From contig CAJUCN010000007.1 in the NCBI GenBank assembly GCA_910585005.1, forward strand, positions 62,001 to 126,000: 64,000 bases of DNA. The letters run 5' to 3'. The stretch is from an uncultured Lachnospiraceae bacterium. Its GTDB lineage: Bacteria > Bacillota > Clostridia > Lachnospirales > Lachnospiraceae. This document shows, piece after piece, positions 39,386-48,995 of the stretch. The position numbers were made by a program, and so were the translations under genes. The notes under the pieces were generated by a model, which searched no databases, was not told where the DNA came from, and worked only from the letters and a program-made list of their open reading frames with translations. Positions within the stretch are counted from its first letter, which is position 1, and each line of letters starts with the position of its first letter.

Positions 39386-40897
39386 ATGTTGTTGGTGAAA
39401 ACTTCAATTGTATGCCTTTTATTTATCATTTATATGATAGGGTTTTATTACCGGAAACCCCATATCCCGGTCAGGTCTACCAGAATCTTTCAGATGATTA
39501 CAGGCGTGGCGTTCTTAAATTCATTATTTGATCTGATCACGGTTTATACGGTTAACAATAGGGATGTGATTCCGGATGAAGTTAACCTGATTGCCCATAT
39601 CATTTTTCTTATTTCCATATTAAGTTTTGTTTATTTGTTATTTTTGTATATGCGGAGTTATCTGGAGGTGCATTTGGAGTTTGGGCGAAAGATAAAGCTG
39701 CTGCACAGCCTGCCGGTTGTGTTGTCGGCTATCGGGATTTTAACGCTGCCAATTACTTACGTTCAAGGGAAAGAGACGGATTATTCCCTGGGGCCGAAAG
39801 CCTATGCCTTGTATGGAAACCTGATCCTATATTTGATTTTAATTTTATATTATTGCCTCCGCTATTGGGAGATCTTAGATGCAGAAAAAAGAATGGCGAT
39901 TATCCTTGCAGTGCCAATCTATATAGTTACAGCGGCCGTGCAGATTATTTTACCGGAAACCTTGGTTTCCGTGGTCTGTTCAACGCTGATCATGCTGGGA
40001 TTGATACTCAGTAATGAAAATACGGAAAAGTATGTGGATGAAAAGACGGCGTTGTTTAATCAGTATTCCTTTGAAACGGTTTTGGAGGAGTATGATGCGA
40101 AGAGGCAGAAAATAATCATAGCAGTCTTATGTTTTTGTAAAATAGAAAATAACCTTGACTGGAAACAGGATGCCCTGATCCTGAAGGATATTTATAAGGG
40201 ATTCAAGCTTTATCGTCTGCAAGGCTACCGTGTCTGTGAAAACGGAGTGGCATTTATCAGCAATTCCCAGGGGAAAGCCAAGATGGCGCTGGACAGGGTC
40301 AAGAGTGTGGTTGAAGACAGTTACGGGAAAGAAAACATTAGTGTTGAGACCAAGGTTCTTTCAGAGGAAGAGAGTAAAAACAGGCATTGCTGTATGCGGA
40401 GCATCATTGCATTTTGCACGGAAACAGGCAGCAGGTTTGCATATATAGATTATCTCACCCATATTTATAACCGGAACGCTTTTGAGAGGGATCTGGCAGC
40501 TCAGACGGAAAGCAGCAGCGGATATTATATGATTGCTGACTTAAATGACCTTAAGATAGTGAATGACACGGTGGGGCATTCGGCAGGCGATAAGTTACTG
40601 CAAAGCTTTGCACGTCTGCTTTCTGATACCGCGGGGAACGACGGAAAGGTATATCGTCAGGGTGGGGATGAATTTGCTGTTTTGTACCATGGAGATGTGC
40701 CTCAATTTCTCTTGGAGCTAGAGAGACAGTGCGAAATCCATAATCGGTCTTCCAATTTCCCGGTCAGCTATGCTATTGGGTATTGCAGTCTCAAAGACAA
40801 GGATTTTTATAATGTGGCAGACCGGATGATGTACGAGCATAAAAATAAGATAAAGCAAAAACGAAGGGCAGGCGTTTGCCCTGGGAGATCTTTTTAG
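39386..40897 (+). CDS. Membrane diguanylate cyclase
   Basis: A protein of 503 residues. The ATG at 39386 follows GAGAGG; the frame is open upstream to the att site but without an SD. About six transmembrane helices fill residues 1-220. A middle region (about 230-345) precedes a GGDEF domain (about 350-490): DYLTHIYNRNAFERDL, MIADLNDLKIVNDTVGHSAG and YRQGGDEFAVLY with the signature intact. It should make c-di-GMP from GTP. No obvious RxxD inhibitory site. It is the first chromosomal gene right of the element. Confidence 0.88.
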   Translation: MLLVKTSIVCLLFIIYMIGFYYRKPHIPVRSTRIFQMITGVAFLNSLFDLITVYTVNNRDVIPDEVNLIAHIIFLISILSFVYLLFLYMRSYLEVHLEFGRKIKLLHSLPVVLSAIGILTLPITYVQGKETDYSLGPKAYALYGNLILYLILILYYCLRYWEILDAEKRMAIILAVPIYIVTAAVQIILPETLVSVVCSTLIMLGLILSNENTEKYVDEKTALFNQYSFETVLEEYDAKRQKIIIAVLCFCKIENNLDWKQDALILKDIYKGFKLYRLQGYRVCENGVAFISNSQGKAKMALDRVKSVVEDSYGKENISVETKVLSEEESKNRHCCMRSIIAFCTETGSRFAYIDYLTHIYNRNAFERDLAAQTESSSGYYMIADLNDLKIVNDTVGHSAGDKLLQSFARLLSDTAGNDGKVYRQGGDEFAVLYHGDVPQFLLELERQCEIHNRSSNFPVSYAIGYCSLKDKDFYNVADRMMYEHKNKIKQKRRAGVCPGRSF

Positions 40898-41007
40898 GAT
40901 TTTAGAGAGTGATCAATACTTGCCAAAAAGTAATAAAAAATATATACTAGTTTTAGAAAGATGATGCATGGAAAGAGGATGCAGCAAGTGACAGATGGAG
41001 AACCCAA

Positions 41008-42192
41008 ATGAGTGGATTGATGAAAGTTTTAACTGGTATACTGGGGGTAATGGCAGTGGTGGCATGTCTGGCCACAGTGGGGATCATAGGATATTCTATG
41101 GCAGGAGGACAAAATGCAAAGAATGGGCTTCCGACAGCGTCCCCTGGGGCTGAAAGCGGGGAGCAGATTATGACGCCTGTGCCCACACAGGTGCCGGAAA
41201 GTGAAGAACCATCCCAGAGCGCAGAACCTACACAGGTGCCAAGGCCGGTGACGGAAGGTACAGACCATATCCATGATTACGAAGAAACGATGGTGAAGAA
41301 AGCAACCTGTTATCGTGCAGGGAAGATCAAGTACGAATGTGAATGCGGGGATGAATATTATGTGGATGTGATGTCCACGGGGCATGTGGCAGGCAGTTGG
41401 GAAATGACCAGGATCCCCACTGCAGATAAGGAGGGCATCCGGGTACAGAAGTGTATCTACTGTGATGATATTGTGTCACAGGAAAATGTCCCATATGTGG
41501 ATGAGACAAAGAAAGATGACCAGGACGAAAACGGTTCTGGCGGGGATAATAAGTCCCATATTCACCAGTATACCTCAGAGACGGTGAGGGAGCCTTCCTG
41601 TATTTTGGCAGGGCTTAGGAAATTTACTTGCAGTTGCGGGAATTTTTATACGGAGATGATTCCGGCGCCGGGACATGTGGCAACGGATTGGACGGTTGCG
41701 GAAGAAGCGACCACGTCTTATATGGGGACAGAACAAAGGACATGTAATGTCTGCGGGGTAGTTCTGGATTCCAGGCCAGTGCCTATGCTTTCGCCAAGTC
41801 CGTCGGCCAGCGCAAATCCGACGGCAACGGCTGGAACCCAGGCAACGGCTAATCCTACGGCAACGGCTAATGCGACGAGTTCACCTACTTCCGGTAATTC
41901 GGGAACCCAGGCAACGGCGTCACCTTCCACAACCCCTACGGCAAAGCCTCATTCTCACCAATATAAGTCTTATGTGTTAAAGGAGGCCAACTGCACGGAA
42001 AAGGGGATCCGGTCTTTTGTCTGTAACTGCGGAAGCAGTTATGCAGAAAGTATCGAGCTTGACTTAAACCGGCATACTTACCGGGCGGTGGTGATACCTG
42101 CAACCCAGCACACCCAAGGACAGACTGTTTATACTTGTGTCAGATGTAATTATAGTTATTTTGATAATTTAATCCCGCCATTAGGCAGCTAA
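41008..42192 (+). CDS. Membrane-anchored protein with Cys/His-rich repeats
   Basis: A protein of 394 residues, start after GGAGAA. One N-terminal transmembrane helix (about 5-30), then a Pro/Thr/Ser/Glu-rich spacer. Three repeat modules follow the pattern H-x-H-x-Y...A/S-C...G...C-x-C-G: at DHIHDYEETM...YECECGDEYY (about 90-120), SHIHQYTSET...FTCSCGNFYT and HSHQYKSYVL...FVCNCGSSYA. Each is followed by a CxxC half. A Thr/Ala/Asn low-complexity linker (about 275-310, ATANPTATAN) separates the last. Similar repeats occur in extracellular proteins of gut Lachnospiraceae; they may bind metal. Function unknown. Confidence 0.7.
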   Translation: MSGLMKVLTGILGVMAVVACLATVGIIGYSMAGGQNAKNGLPTASPGAESGEQIMTPVPTQVPESEEPSQSAEPTQVPRPVTEGTDHIHDYEETMVKKATCYRAGKIKYECECGDEYYVDVMSTGHVAGSWEMTRIPTADKEGIRVQKCIYCDDIVSQENVPYVDETKKDDQDENGSGGDNKSHIHQYTSETVREPSCILAGLRKFTCSCGNFYTEMIPAPGHVATDWTVAEEATTSYMGTEQRTCNVCGVVLDSRPVPMLSPSPSASANPTATAGTQATANPTATANATSSPTSGNSGTQATASPSTTPTAKPHSHQYKSYVLKEANCTEKGIRSFVCNCGSSYAESIELDLNRHTYRAVVIPATQHTQGQTVYTCVRCNYSYFDNLIPPLGS

Positions 42193-42207
42193 CAGTAATT
42201 CAATCAT

Positions 42208-42253
42208 AATCCCTTCTGCTCCTGCATATAAAATCATAGGAGTAGGAGGGATT
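42208..42253 (+). promoter_or_regulatory. Hairpin sequestering the SD of the P-type ATPase gene
   Basis: Bases 42208-42223 pair without mismatch, two G-U pairs included, with 42238-42253, leaving a 14-base loop. The right arm contains TAGGAGGG, the SD of the ATG at 42258. There is no T run after it, so it is not a terminator. Translation should depend on melting or remodelling of the hairpin. Confidence 0.62.
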
Positions 42254-42257
42254 AACT

Positions 42258-44987
42258 ATGTATGCGAACCAAAACACAGCAGAGGTTTTACGGCAGTTTG
42301 GCACAGACCAGGCAACAGGACTTTCATCCGGACAAGCAGAGGAAAACAGGAAGAGATACGGATCGAATAAATTGGAAGAACAAAGGAAGAAGGGGATTTT
42401 TGTGTTGTTTTTTGAGCAGCTTCAAGATCCTCTTATTTATATTTTGATGGCAGCGATTGCTATTTCCCTTTTTTTAGGTGAGGTGGGCGATGCCATGATT
42501 ATAGCGGCTGTTATTTTGCTGAATTCCATTGTAGGCGTGGTTCAGGAGGACAAGGCCAGGAAAGCAATTGAAGCGTTGAAAGGGCTTGCCAGCCCGAAGG
42601 CGTTGGTTCGTCGTGATGGGAAAGAGTTTGAATTGCCCAGTGAACAGCTTGTGCCAGGAGATATTGTGCTTTTGGAAGCTGGAAGACAGGTTCCGGCGGA
42701 CATGCGTCTTTTACAGGCGGTGAATTTGAAAATAGAAGAGTCTGCACTGACAGGCGAGTCCGTTCCTGTGGAAAAAACGGATGGAGAATATGGGATAGCA
42801 GGTGGCAGTATTGGGGATAAGACCAATATGGCATATATGTCCACAGCAGTTACTTATGGAAGAGGGGAAGGGATTGTCACTGCAACAGGTATGGAGACTG
42901 AAATCGGGAAAATTGCGGGAATGATCAGCCAAAGCGGGAATGAACTTACTCCTTTGCAAAAAAGACTTGCCGATCTGGGAAAACTGCTCAGTATCCTTGC
43001 AGTAGGCATTTGCGTATTTCTATTTTTGGTGGCAGTTCTGCAAAAGCGTGATGTGGGAGATATGCTCCTTACTGCAATATCCCTGGCGGTGGCAGCAGTC
43101 CCTGAAGGGCTGGCGGCTATCGTGACGATCGTGTTGGCGCTTAGCGTTTCAAGAATGGTGAAAGTAGGAACTATCGTAAGGAGACTGCCTTCCGTGGAAA
43201 CGCTGGGGGCTGTGAATGTGGTATGTTCGGACAAGACCGGGACACTTACCAAAAACCAAATGACGGTCAAGCTATGTTATGTTAATGGGAAGTTACAGGA
43301 TGCAACAGAGCTTGACAGGGATACGGATCAAATGTTTTTGGAAGCATGTACGTTGTGCAATGACGCATCAATAGGGGAAATACGGCTTGGAGATCCAACG
43401 GAGCTTGCTTTTCTTGATCTGACAAAAAAGTATGGATATCAGAGGGGAGAATTGGAAAAAAGATTTCCCAGGACGGATGAGAGGGCATTTGATTCTGAGA
43501 GAAAGAGAATGACAACGATCCATGGGAAAGGAACCGCGAAAATCGCCTTTTGCAAGGGGGCGGCCGATGAAATGATCGATCTGTGCACCAATATGTGGGT
43601 ACAGGGGAGAGAAACCCCTTTTTCCACCAGGGCAAGGAAAGAGGCCAGGCAGGCAATTGACCGGATGGCGGATGACGCTTTGCGGGTGCTGGCAGTGGCA
43701 ATGAAGCGGAAAGGGGACCTTGCAGAGGAAAAAGGGATGGTATTTTTGGGGCTTGCAGGAATGATGGATCCGCCAAGGGAGGAAGCTAAGGGAGCTGTGG
43801 AAAGTTTTCGGGGGGCATATGTGGATACGGTCATGATTACCGGGGATCATGTAGACACGGCCTTTGCTATTGCCAGGGAATTGGGAATTGCCAGGGAAAA
43901 AGGTGAGTGTATGACGGGGAATGAAATGGAATCGCTTACCTCCCAGGGGCTTTTGGAGAGGATTGGAAAGGTACGGGTGTTTGCCAGGGTTTCGCCGGAG
44001 CATAAAGTCCGCATTGTGGAGGCGCTTAAAGCACAGGACAAGATTGTGGCGATGACCGGGGACGGCATCAATGACGCCCCTTCCCTGAAAGCGGCGGATG
44101 TGGGAATCGCTATGGGGAAGGGAGGGACAGACGTGGCAAGAAATGCGGCGGATTTAGTGCTGACAGATGATAATTTTGCCACCATCGAAAAAGCAATGCG
44201 GGAGGGAAGGGGAATTTACGAAAATATCCGTAAAACGATCTTGTTTTTGCTATCCTCCAACTTTGGAGAGATTATTACCATGCTTGCAGCAGTTTTGGCA
44301 GGTTTTCCGGCGCCGCTTAAAGCAAGTCATATTTTGTGGGTAAATCTGATTACGGATTCGCTTCCGGCGCTGGCGTTAGGAATGGATCGAAATGACGGGG
44401 ATGCTTTAATGCGGCAGGCACCCCGCAAAAGTACCGACAGTATGTTTTCCCACGGGGGGCTTTCTTGTACGTTGTGCTTTGGTATCGTGATAGGTATGAT
44501 TAGCCTTCTTGCCTTTTTGACGGTGCCATATCAGGCGCTTATAAGAGAACATCTTCCCATAACGATGCAAAACCTTGAAAAAATGCTGCGGATGGAAGCG
44601 GTTCTTGCCAAAGCCCAGACGCATGCGTTTACGGTGCTTGGAATGAGCCAGCTTATTCACGCAATCGGAATGCGGGATGTAAACAGATCCGTCTTCAGGA
44701 TGAAGCACCTGGACAATCTTTATATGCTGCTGGCCTTTGGGGCCGGGATTGCCCTGCAGATGCTGGTAACGGAAATCCCTTATTTCGTTACCTTGTTTGG
44801 AACCAGCCGGCTAAGCCTTTCTGAATGGGGGATGCTGGGTGCGCTTTCGTTAACCCCTTTGGCAGTGCATGAGATCCTGATTCTATCACAGTATCTTTCA
44901 AAAGAGCAAGCCGCAGGGGTTTTACAGCAGGCGGCAAAAGGCAAGGAGCATGAGGATGGCAGCCCCCAGCCAGGAGAAGTGGCATAA
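42258..44987 (+). CDS. Calcium-type (P2) cation-transporting ATPase
   Basis: A protein of 909 residues, normal for the PMCA/SERCA-like bacterial group. Visible: N-terminal cation ATPase domain (AEENRKRYGSNKLEEQ), TGESVPV (about 165), TM4 VAAVPEGLAAIV with the PEGL ion site, CSDKTGTLTKNQM (about 324, phosphorylated Asp), FCKGAAD (nucleotide binding), GDGINDAPSLKAADVGIAMG (about 600) and a four-helix C-terminal domain. The substrate is probably Ca2+, possibly Mn2+. It ends inside the opposite-strand YtaF gene, sharing 66 bases. Confidence 0.93.
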   Translation: MYANQNTAEVLRQFGTDQATGLSSGQAEENRKRYGSNKLEEQRKKGIFVLFFEQLQDPLIYILMAAIAISLFLGEVGDAMIIAAVILLNSIVGVVQEDKARKAIEALKGLASPKALVRRDGKEFELPSEQLVPGDIVLLEAGRQVPADMRLLQAVNLKIEESALTGESVPVEKTDGEYGIAGGSIGDKTNMAYMSTAVTYGRGEGIVTATGMETEIGKIAGMISQSGNELTPLQKRLADLGKLLSILAVGICVFLFLVAVLQKRDVGDMLLTAISLAVAAVPEGLAAIVTIVLALSVSRMVKVGTIVRRLPSVETLGAVNVVCSDKTGTLTKNQMTVKLCYVNGKLQDATELDRDTDQMFLEACTLCNDASIGEIRLGDPTELAFLDLTKKYGYQRGELEKRFPRTDERAFDSERKRMTTIHGKGTAKIAFCKGAADEMIDLCTNMWVQGRETPFSTRARKEARQAIDRMADDALRVLAVAMKRKGDLAEEKGMVFLGLAGMMDPPREEAKGAVESFRGAYVDTVMITGDHVDTAFAIARELGIAREKGECMTGNEMESLTSQGLLERIGKVRVFARVSPEHKVRIVEALKAQDKIVAMTGDGINDAPSLKAADVGIAMGKGGTDVARNAADLVLTDDNFATIEKAMREGRGIYENIRKTILFLLSSNFGEIITMLAAVLAGFPAPLKASHILWVNLITDSLPALALGMDRNDGDALMRQAPRKSTDSMFSHGGLSCTLCFGIVIGMISLLAFLTVPYQALIREHLPITMQNLEKMLRMEAVLAKAQTHAFTVLGMSQLIHAIGMRDVNRSVFRMKHLDNLYMLLAFGAGIALQMLVTEIPYFVTLFGTSRLSLSEWGMLGALSLTPLAVHEILILSQYLSKEQAAGVLQQAAKGKEHEDGSPQPGEVA

Positions 44988-45500
44988 CCCTTTCCGGGCA
45001 AGCAGGCGTCCCATAAAAAGCCCTAAACGTATGGAAAAGAAATGGATGGCGGTAGTGAGAAACAAAAGAACCCAGGGGGCTATGGACAGGGTTCCTGTGC
45101 ATAAGCCTGCGGATACGTTGTCGATGGACAGCGCCATACCGAGGAAGGCAGCCTCTTTCCCTGAAAGGACAGAGGGGGAAGAGCTGTTGATTTTTTGGGA
45201 AATCCGGTCTGTGGTAAGTCTGGAGTCTGGCTTATGAAGCTGTGGGATGGTATCATAAAACTTATACAAGGATAGGAGGAAAAGGACCGTAAAAGAGATA
45301 ATCCTGGTAAAGTTTTCTGGGATAAAGCGTAAAAGGAGGTCTCCGGCGTACAGGGAAAGGGTAAGCATACATCCGGATAGGAGCGCAATGGTAAAAATAG
45401 AGGAAAAAGGGACCCGGACATGATCCATGCCGTAGGATAACCCGGCCGTAAATGCGTCCATGGATAGGACTGCTATTAGCAATAATAGAAGATAAAACAT
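44922..45500 (-). CDS. ytaF: YtaF/MntP-family sporulation membrane protein
   Basis: A protein of 192 residues with six hydrophobic helices. It shows two pseudo-repeats around Asp: VLSMDAFTAGLSYG and ALSIDNVSAGLCTG, the pattern of MntP-like manganese exporters and the sporulation protein YtaF. The loop between them is long and polar. The gene converges on the P-type ATPase gene and overlaps its last 66 bases, so the 3' ends are antisense to each other. Confidence 0.82.
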   Translation of the reverse strand: MFYLLLLLIAVLSMDAFTAGLSYGMDHVRVPFSSIFTIALLSGCMLTLSLYAGDLLLRFIPENFTRIISFTVLFLLSLYKFYDTIPQLHKPDSRLTTDRISQKINSSSPSVLSGKEAAFLGMALSIDNVSAGLCTGTLSIAPWVLLFLTTAIHFFSIRLGLFMGRLLARKGLCHFSWLGAAILMLLAFCRLL

Positions 45501-45519
45501 AATGTGCTGCCTTATTTAT

Positions 45520-45549
45520 TTGCTATATCATATTCGTATATGGTATAAT
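45520..45549 (+). promoter_or_regulatory. Promoter of the 45.6-kb gene pair
   Basis: TTGCTA (45520-45525), an 18-bp spacer and TATAAT (45544-45549). TATAATTTGACTAC continues into the transcribed region. Confidence 0.55.
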
Positions 45550-45607
45550 TTGACTACAATGAAAGAAGATTTTTGTCGGTGCATGAGAGGAAGGTACGGA
45601 ATTTGTC

Positions 45608-45883
45608 ATGAGAGGTACGAAAGTGTGCGTTTTTGCCGGTATGGCAGGGGCGAAGGAGTATTCTCTGCTGGAAAAGTATGCCAACCAGGGATGTGGGATT
45701 GCAATTATGGACAGAAATAAAGAGTTAGGCAGAAGGATCAAAGAAGAATTGGAGAGGATCTATCATGTCAAAGTGTTTTTCTTTCATGGGGATGTGGACA
45801 GCGAGGAGGACAGGGATATTTTTTTAGCTGCGGTGAAACAGATGTATGGGAATACGGATTGCATTATATGCAATGCAGATTAA
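45608..45883 (+). CDS. Short Rossmann-type protein, like an SDR N-terminal half
   Basis: A protein of 91 residues. KVCVFAGMAGAKEYSLLEKY, CGIAIMDRNKELGRRIKEEL and VFFFHGDVDSEEDRDIFLAA follow the first half of a short-chain dehydrogenase: beta-alpha-beta, then Asp-Val, then TDCIICNAD like the NNAG motif. The Gly-rich loop and the catalytic Tyr-Lys are missing. A stop ends it just after the NNAG-like position, so it may be a truncated SDR or a stand-alone small protein. It lies 15 bases before the metallohydrolase gene. Confidence 0.6.
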   Translation: MRGTKVCVFAGMAGAKEYSLLEKYANQGCGIAIMDRNKELGRRIKEELERIYHVKVFFFHGDVDSEEDRDIFLAAVKQMYGNTDCIICNAD

Positions 45884-45898
45884 AGGGAGGGTAAGAGG

Positions 45899-47497
45899 AT
45901 GAAACTGATATTTGTTGGGGCGGCACATGAGGTGACCGGAAGCTGTCATTATTTGAATGCCTGCGGAAAACACATACTGGTAGATTACGGGATGGAACAA
46001 GGCGTCAATTTATTTGAAAATTGTGAACTTCCGGTTCAGGAGTCATACATTGATTATGTGCTGTTGACACATGCCCATATTGACCATTCCGGGCTTCTTC
46101 CTTTACTGGTGGCAAGGGGATTTAGGGGGCAGATCCTTACCACGGAAGCTACGGCGGATCTTTGCAGCATTATGCTTCGTGACTGCGCGCATATTCAAAT
46201 GCAGGAGGCAGAGTGGAAGAACCGTAAGGCGAAGAGAAGTAATGGGATTGCACCCCATGAGGCAATTTACACGATGGAGGATGCAGACGGAGCGATCCGG
46301 CGTATCGTCCCATGCCCATATGGCCAGGAAATGGAACTTTGTGAGGGTATTAAGATCCGATTTACGGATGTTGGGCATCTTCTTGGTTCAGCCAGTATAG
46401 AAGTGTGGGCGACGGAAGAAGGAACTACCCGCAAAATTGTCTTTTCGGGGGATATTGGAAATAAAAACCAGCCACTTATCAAAAGCCCTGTTTTGACGGA
46501 ATCGGCGGATTACGTTGTGATGGAATCTACCTATGGGGACAGGCTGCATGCAAAGGAGCGTGTAGACTATGTAGGGGAACTGACCAGCATTTTACAGGAG
46601 ACTTTTGACCGTGGCGGAAATGTGGTGATTCCCTCTTTTGCAGTGGGAAGAACACAGGAAATGCTGTATTTTCTGCGTAAGATCAAAGTGGAGCGGCTGG
46701 TAAAGGGACATGAAGATTTTCCGGTTTATGTAGACAGTCCTCTTGCTGTGGAAGCTACCGGGATTTTCCATAAGAATGAATTGACCTGTTTTGACGGGGA
46801 AGCAATGGAAATGGTGAGGGCAGGCATAAATCCTATTGCATTCCCGGGGCTGCGGCTTACCGTTACAAGCGACGAATCCAGGGAGATTAATTTTGACAGC
46901 ACGCCCAAAGTGATTATTTCCGCATCAGGTATGTGTGAGGCGGGGCGGATCCGGCACCACCTGAAACATAATCTGTGGAGGAGTGAGAGCACGATTTTGT
47001 TTGTAGGGTACCAGGCGGTAGGGACGCTGGGAAGGGTTTTGGTGGAAGGAATCGATGAAGTGAAGCTGTTTGGCGAGAGCATTGATGTAAGGGCTTCTAT
47101 CCGGACCTTAGTAGGAATGTCCGGACATGCGGACAAGGATGGATTACTGGAATGGGTGGAAGGTTTTAAGGAAAAACCGCGCAGGGTCTTTGTGGTGCAC
47201 GGAGAGGATTCGGTTTGTGATTCTTTTGTGGAATGTCTGCGGGTAGAGCATGGGATAAAAGCTTATGCGCCCTATAGCGGAACGGAATTTAACCTTCTTA
47301 CGGATAAGTTAGAATATGAGGCTGTGCCTATTCCTGTTAAGAAGAAAGTTAAGACGGTATCGGATGTATTTAAGCGTCTGTTGGCAGCAGGGCAAAGGCT
47401 GATCGCCGTGATTCACAAAAATGAAGGCAGTGCCAATAAGGATCTGGCGAAGTTTGCAGACCAGGTGAATTCCCTTTGTGATAAATGGGACATGTAA
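45899..47497 (+). CDS. Beta-CASP metallo-beta-lactamase-fold RNA hydrolase
   Basis: A protein of 532 residues after AAGGGAGGG. MBL motifs: VLLTHAHIDHSG (HxHxDH), VGHLLGSAS and FSGDIG. Beta-CASP motifs: YGDRLHAKER, VIPSFAVGRTQEML, SASGMCEAGRIRHHLKHNL and the RMMBL end MSGHADKDGLLEW. Members are RNases or 3'-end processing factors related to CPSF73. The family is normally about 450-540 residues; an extra C-terminal segment (about 460-532, helical, Lys-rich) is present. Cellular target unknown. Confidence 0.9.
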   Translation: MKLIFVGAAHEVTGSCHYLNACGKHILVDYGMEQGVNLFENCELPVQESYIDYVLLTHAHIDHSGLLPLLVARGFRGQILTTEATADLCSIMLRDCAHIQMQEAEWKNRKAKRSNGIAPHEAIYTMEDADGAIRRIVPCPYGQEMELCEGIKIRFTDVGHLLGSASIEVWATEEGTTRKIVFSGDIGNKNQPLIKSPVLTESADYVVMESTYGDRLHAKERVDYVGELTSILQETFDRGGNVVIPSFAVGRTQEMLYFLRKIKVERLVKGHEDFPVYVDSPLAVEATGIFHKNELTCFDGEAMEMVRAGINPIAFPGLRLTVTSDESREINFDSTPKVIISASGMCEAGRIRHHLKHNLWRSESTILFVGYQAVGTLGRVLVEGIDEVKLFGESIDVRASIRTLVGMSGHADKDGLLEWVEGFKEKPRRVFVVHGEDSVCDSFVECLRVEHGIKAYAPYSGTEFNLLTDKLEYEAVPIPVKKKVKTVSDVFKRLLAAGQRLIAVIHKNEGSANKDLAKFADQVNSLCDKWDM

Positions 47498-47583
47498 GGG
47501 GATTGCTGTCCGGACAGGACGAGTGGGAAATGGGATCCGCATAAAAGAACGATTATTTGAGGCAAATACGGATTGGAGAAGTT

Positions 47584-48432
47584 ATGAGTTTAGCAGATGA
47601 AATTTTTATCCATATGTGCAGGGACATACTGGATAACGGGACAAGCACGGAAGGAGAGAAGGTACGTCCTCATTGGGAGGATGGCACGCAGGCATATACC
47701 ATTAAAAAGTTTGGCGTGGTGAACCGGTATGACCTTTCAAAAGAATTTCCGCTTTTGACGCTTCGCAAAACAGCCCTGAAAAGCGCCACGGATGAGATGC
47801 TTTGGATCTGGCAGCGGAAGTCAAACAACATTCATGATCTGCATAGCCATATCTGGGATGAGTGGGCGGATGAGGATGGTTCCATCGGGAAGGCGTACGG
47901 TTATCAGATGGGCGTGAAGCATCAATATAAAGAAGGGATGATGGATCAGGTGGACAGGGTGATTTATGACCTGAAAAAGAATCCTTTCAGCAGACGGATC
48001 ATGACTAATATTTATGTACACCAGGATCTTCACGAGATGAACCTGTATCCTTGCGCTTATAGTATGACCTTTAATGTGACCCAGAAAAAGGGGGAGGATA
48101 AGCTCATACTAAATGCCATCCTAAACCAGCGTTCCCAGGATGTTTTGGCAGCCAATAACTGGAATGTGGTTCAATATGCGGTACTGGTGCATATGCTGGC
48201 TCAGGTCTGTGATATGAAGCCAGGGGAATTAGTGCATGTGATTGCGGATGCACATATTTATGACAGGCATGTGCCCATCATTGAGGAGTTGATCGCCAGG
48301 CAGCCTTATGCGGCCCCCAGGTTTTGGCTAAATCCGGATATCAAGGATTTTTACCAGTTTACAAGAAATGACGTAGGGGTGGAAGATTATGTGACGGGAG
48401 AGCAGATCGCAAATATCCCTATTGCGATATAA
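47584..48432 (+). CDS. thyA: Thymidylate synthase, ThyA type
   Basis: A protein of 282 residues. The ATG at 47584 follows TTGGAGAAG. It methylates dUMP to dTMP with methylene-tetrahydrofolate. Motifs: GEKVRPHWEDG start region, LRKTALKSATDEMLWIWQ, GYQMGVKHQYKEG, SRRIMTNIY, LYPCAYSM with the catalytic Cys (about 157), and RSQDVLAANNWNVVQYAVL. Sequence style is close to the Bacillus ThyA/phage subgroup. It stands 25 bases before folA, which regenerates its folate. Confidence 0.93.
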   Translation: MSLADEIFIHMCRDILDNGTSTEGEKVRPHWEDGTQAYTIKKFGVVNRYDLSKEFPLLTLRKTALKSATDEMLWIWQRKSNNIHDLHSHIWDEWADEDGSIGKAYGYQMGVKHQYKEGMMDQVDRVIYDLKKNPFSRRIMTNIYVHQDLHEMNLYPCAYSMTFNVTQKKGEDKLILNAILNQRSQDVLAANNWNVVQYAVLVHMLAQVCDMKPGELVHVIADAHIYDRHVPIIEELIARQPYAAPRFWLNPDIKDFYQFTRNDVGVEDYVTGEQIANIPIAI

Positions 48433-48457
48433 AGGATCTAAGGGGAGGAAACAAAAA

Positions 48458-48949
48458 ATGAATTTAATCGTAGCAGTGGATGAAAATTGGGCGATCGGCA
48501 ATAAAAATGATCTTTTGATCAGGATTCCGGCTGACCATAAGTTTTTCAGGCAGGAAACGACAGGCAAAATAGTGGTATTGGGGAGAAAGACTCTTGAGAC
48601 TTTTCCCCAGGGGCTTCCTTTAAAGAACCGGATCAATATTGTTATGTCAACCAATAAAGATTATCAGGTAAAGGATGCGGTGGTAGTTCATGACCTTGAA
48701 GGGCTGTTCGAGGCAGTTAAAGGGTATGATACGAAGGAAGTATATGTAGTAGGCGGGGAAAGTATCTACCGCCAGCTCCTGCCCTATTGTGACACTGCCC
48801 ATGTGACGAAGATTGACCATGCCTATGAGGCGGACGCTTTTTTCCCTAATCTGGATGAGATGCCGGAGTGGAGGGTTACAGCGGACAGTGAGGAGCAGAC
48901 TTATTTTGACATTACCTACCATTTCTTGAAATATGAGCGGATAACGTGA
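48458..48949 (+). CDS. folA: Dihydrofolate reductase
   Basis: A protein of 163 residues after GGGGAGG. MNLIVAVDENWAIGNKNDLL, IPADHKFFRQETTGKIVVLG, RKTLETFP and VYVVGGESIYRQLLPYCD cover the folate and NADPH sites; the catalytic acidic residue is Asp of PADHKFF. It reduces dihydrofolate formed by the neighbouring ThyA. Confidence 0.95.
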   Translation: MNLIVAVDENWAIGNKNDLLIRIPADHKFFRQETTGKIVVLGRKTLETFPQGLPLKNRINIVMSTNKDYQVKDAVVVHDLEGLFEAVKGYDTKEVYVVGGESIYRQLLPYCDTAHVTKIDHAYEADAFFPNLDEMPEWRVTADSEEQTYFDITYHFLKYERIT

Positions 48950-48995
48950 GGAATGGAGTTGGGAAAATATGGGGAGTCGGAAAGGACAAAAGGAA

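Noticed and set aside
47504..47520. CTGTCCGGACAG palindrome after the metallohydrolase gene
   Set aside because: Short, without a T run and without a second copy at a meaningful place; noted only.
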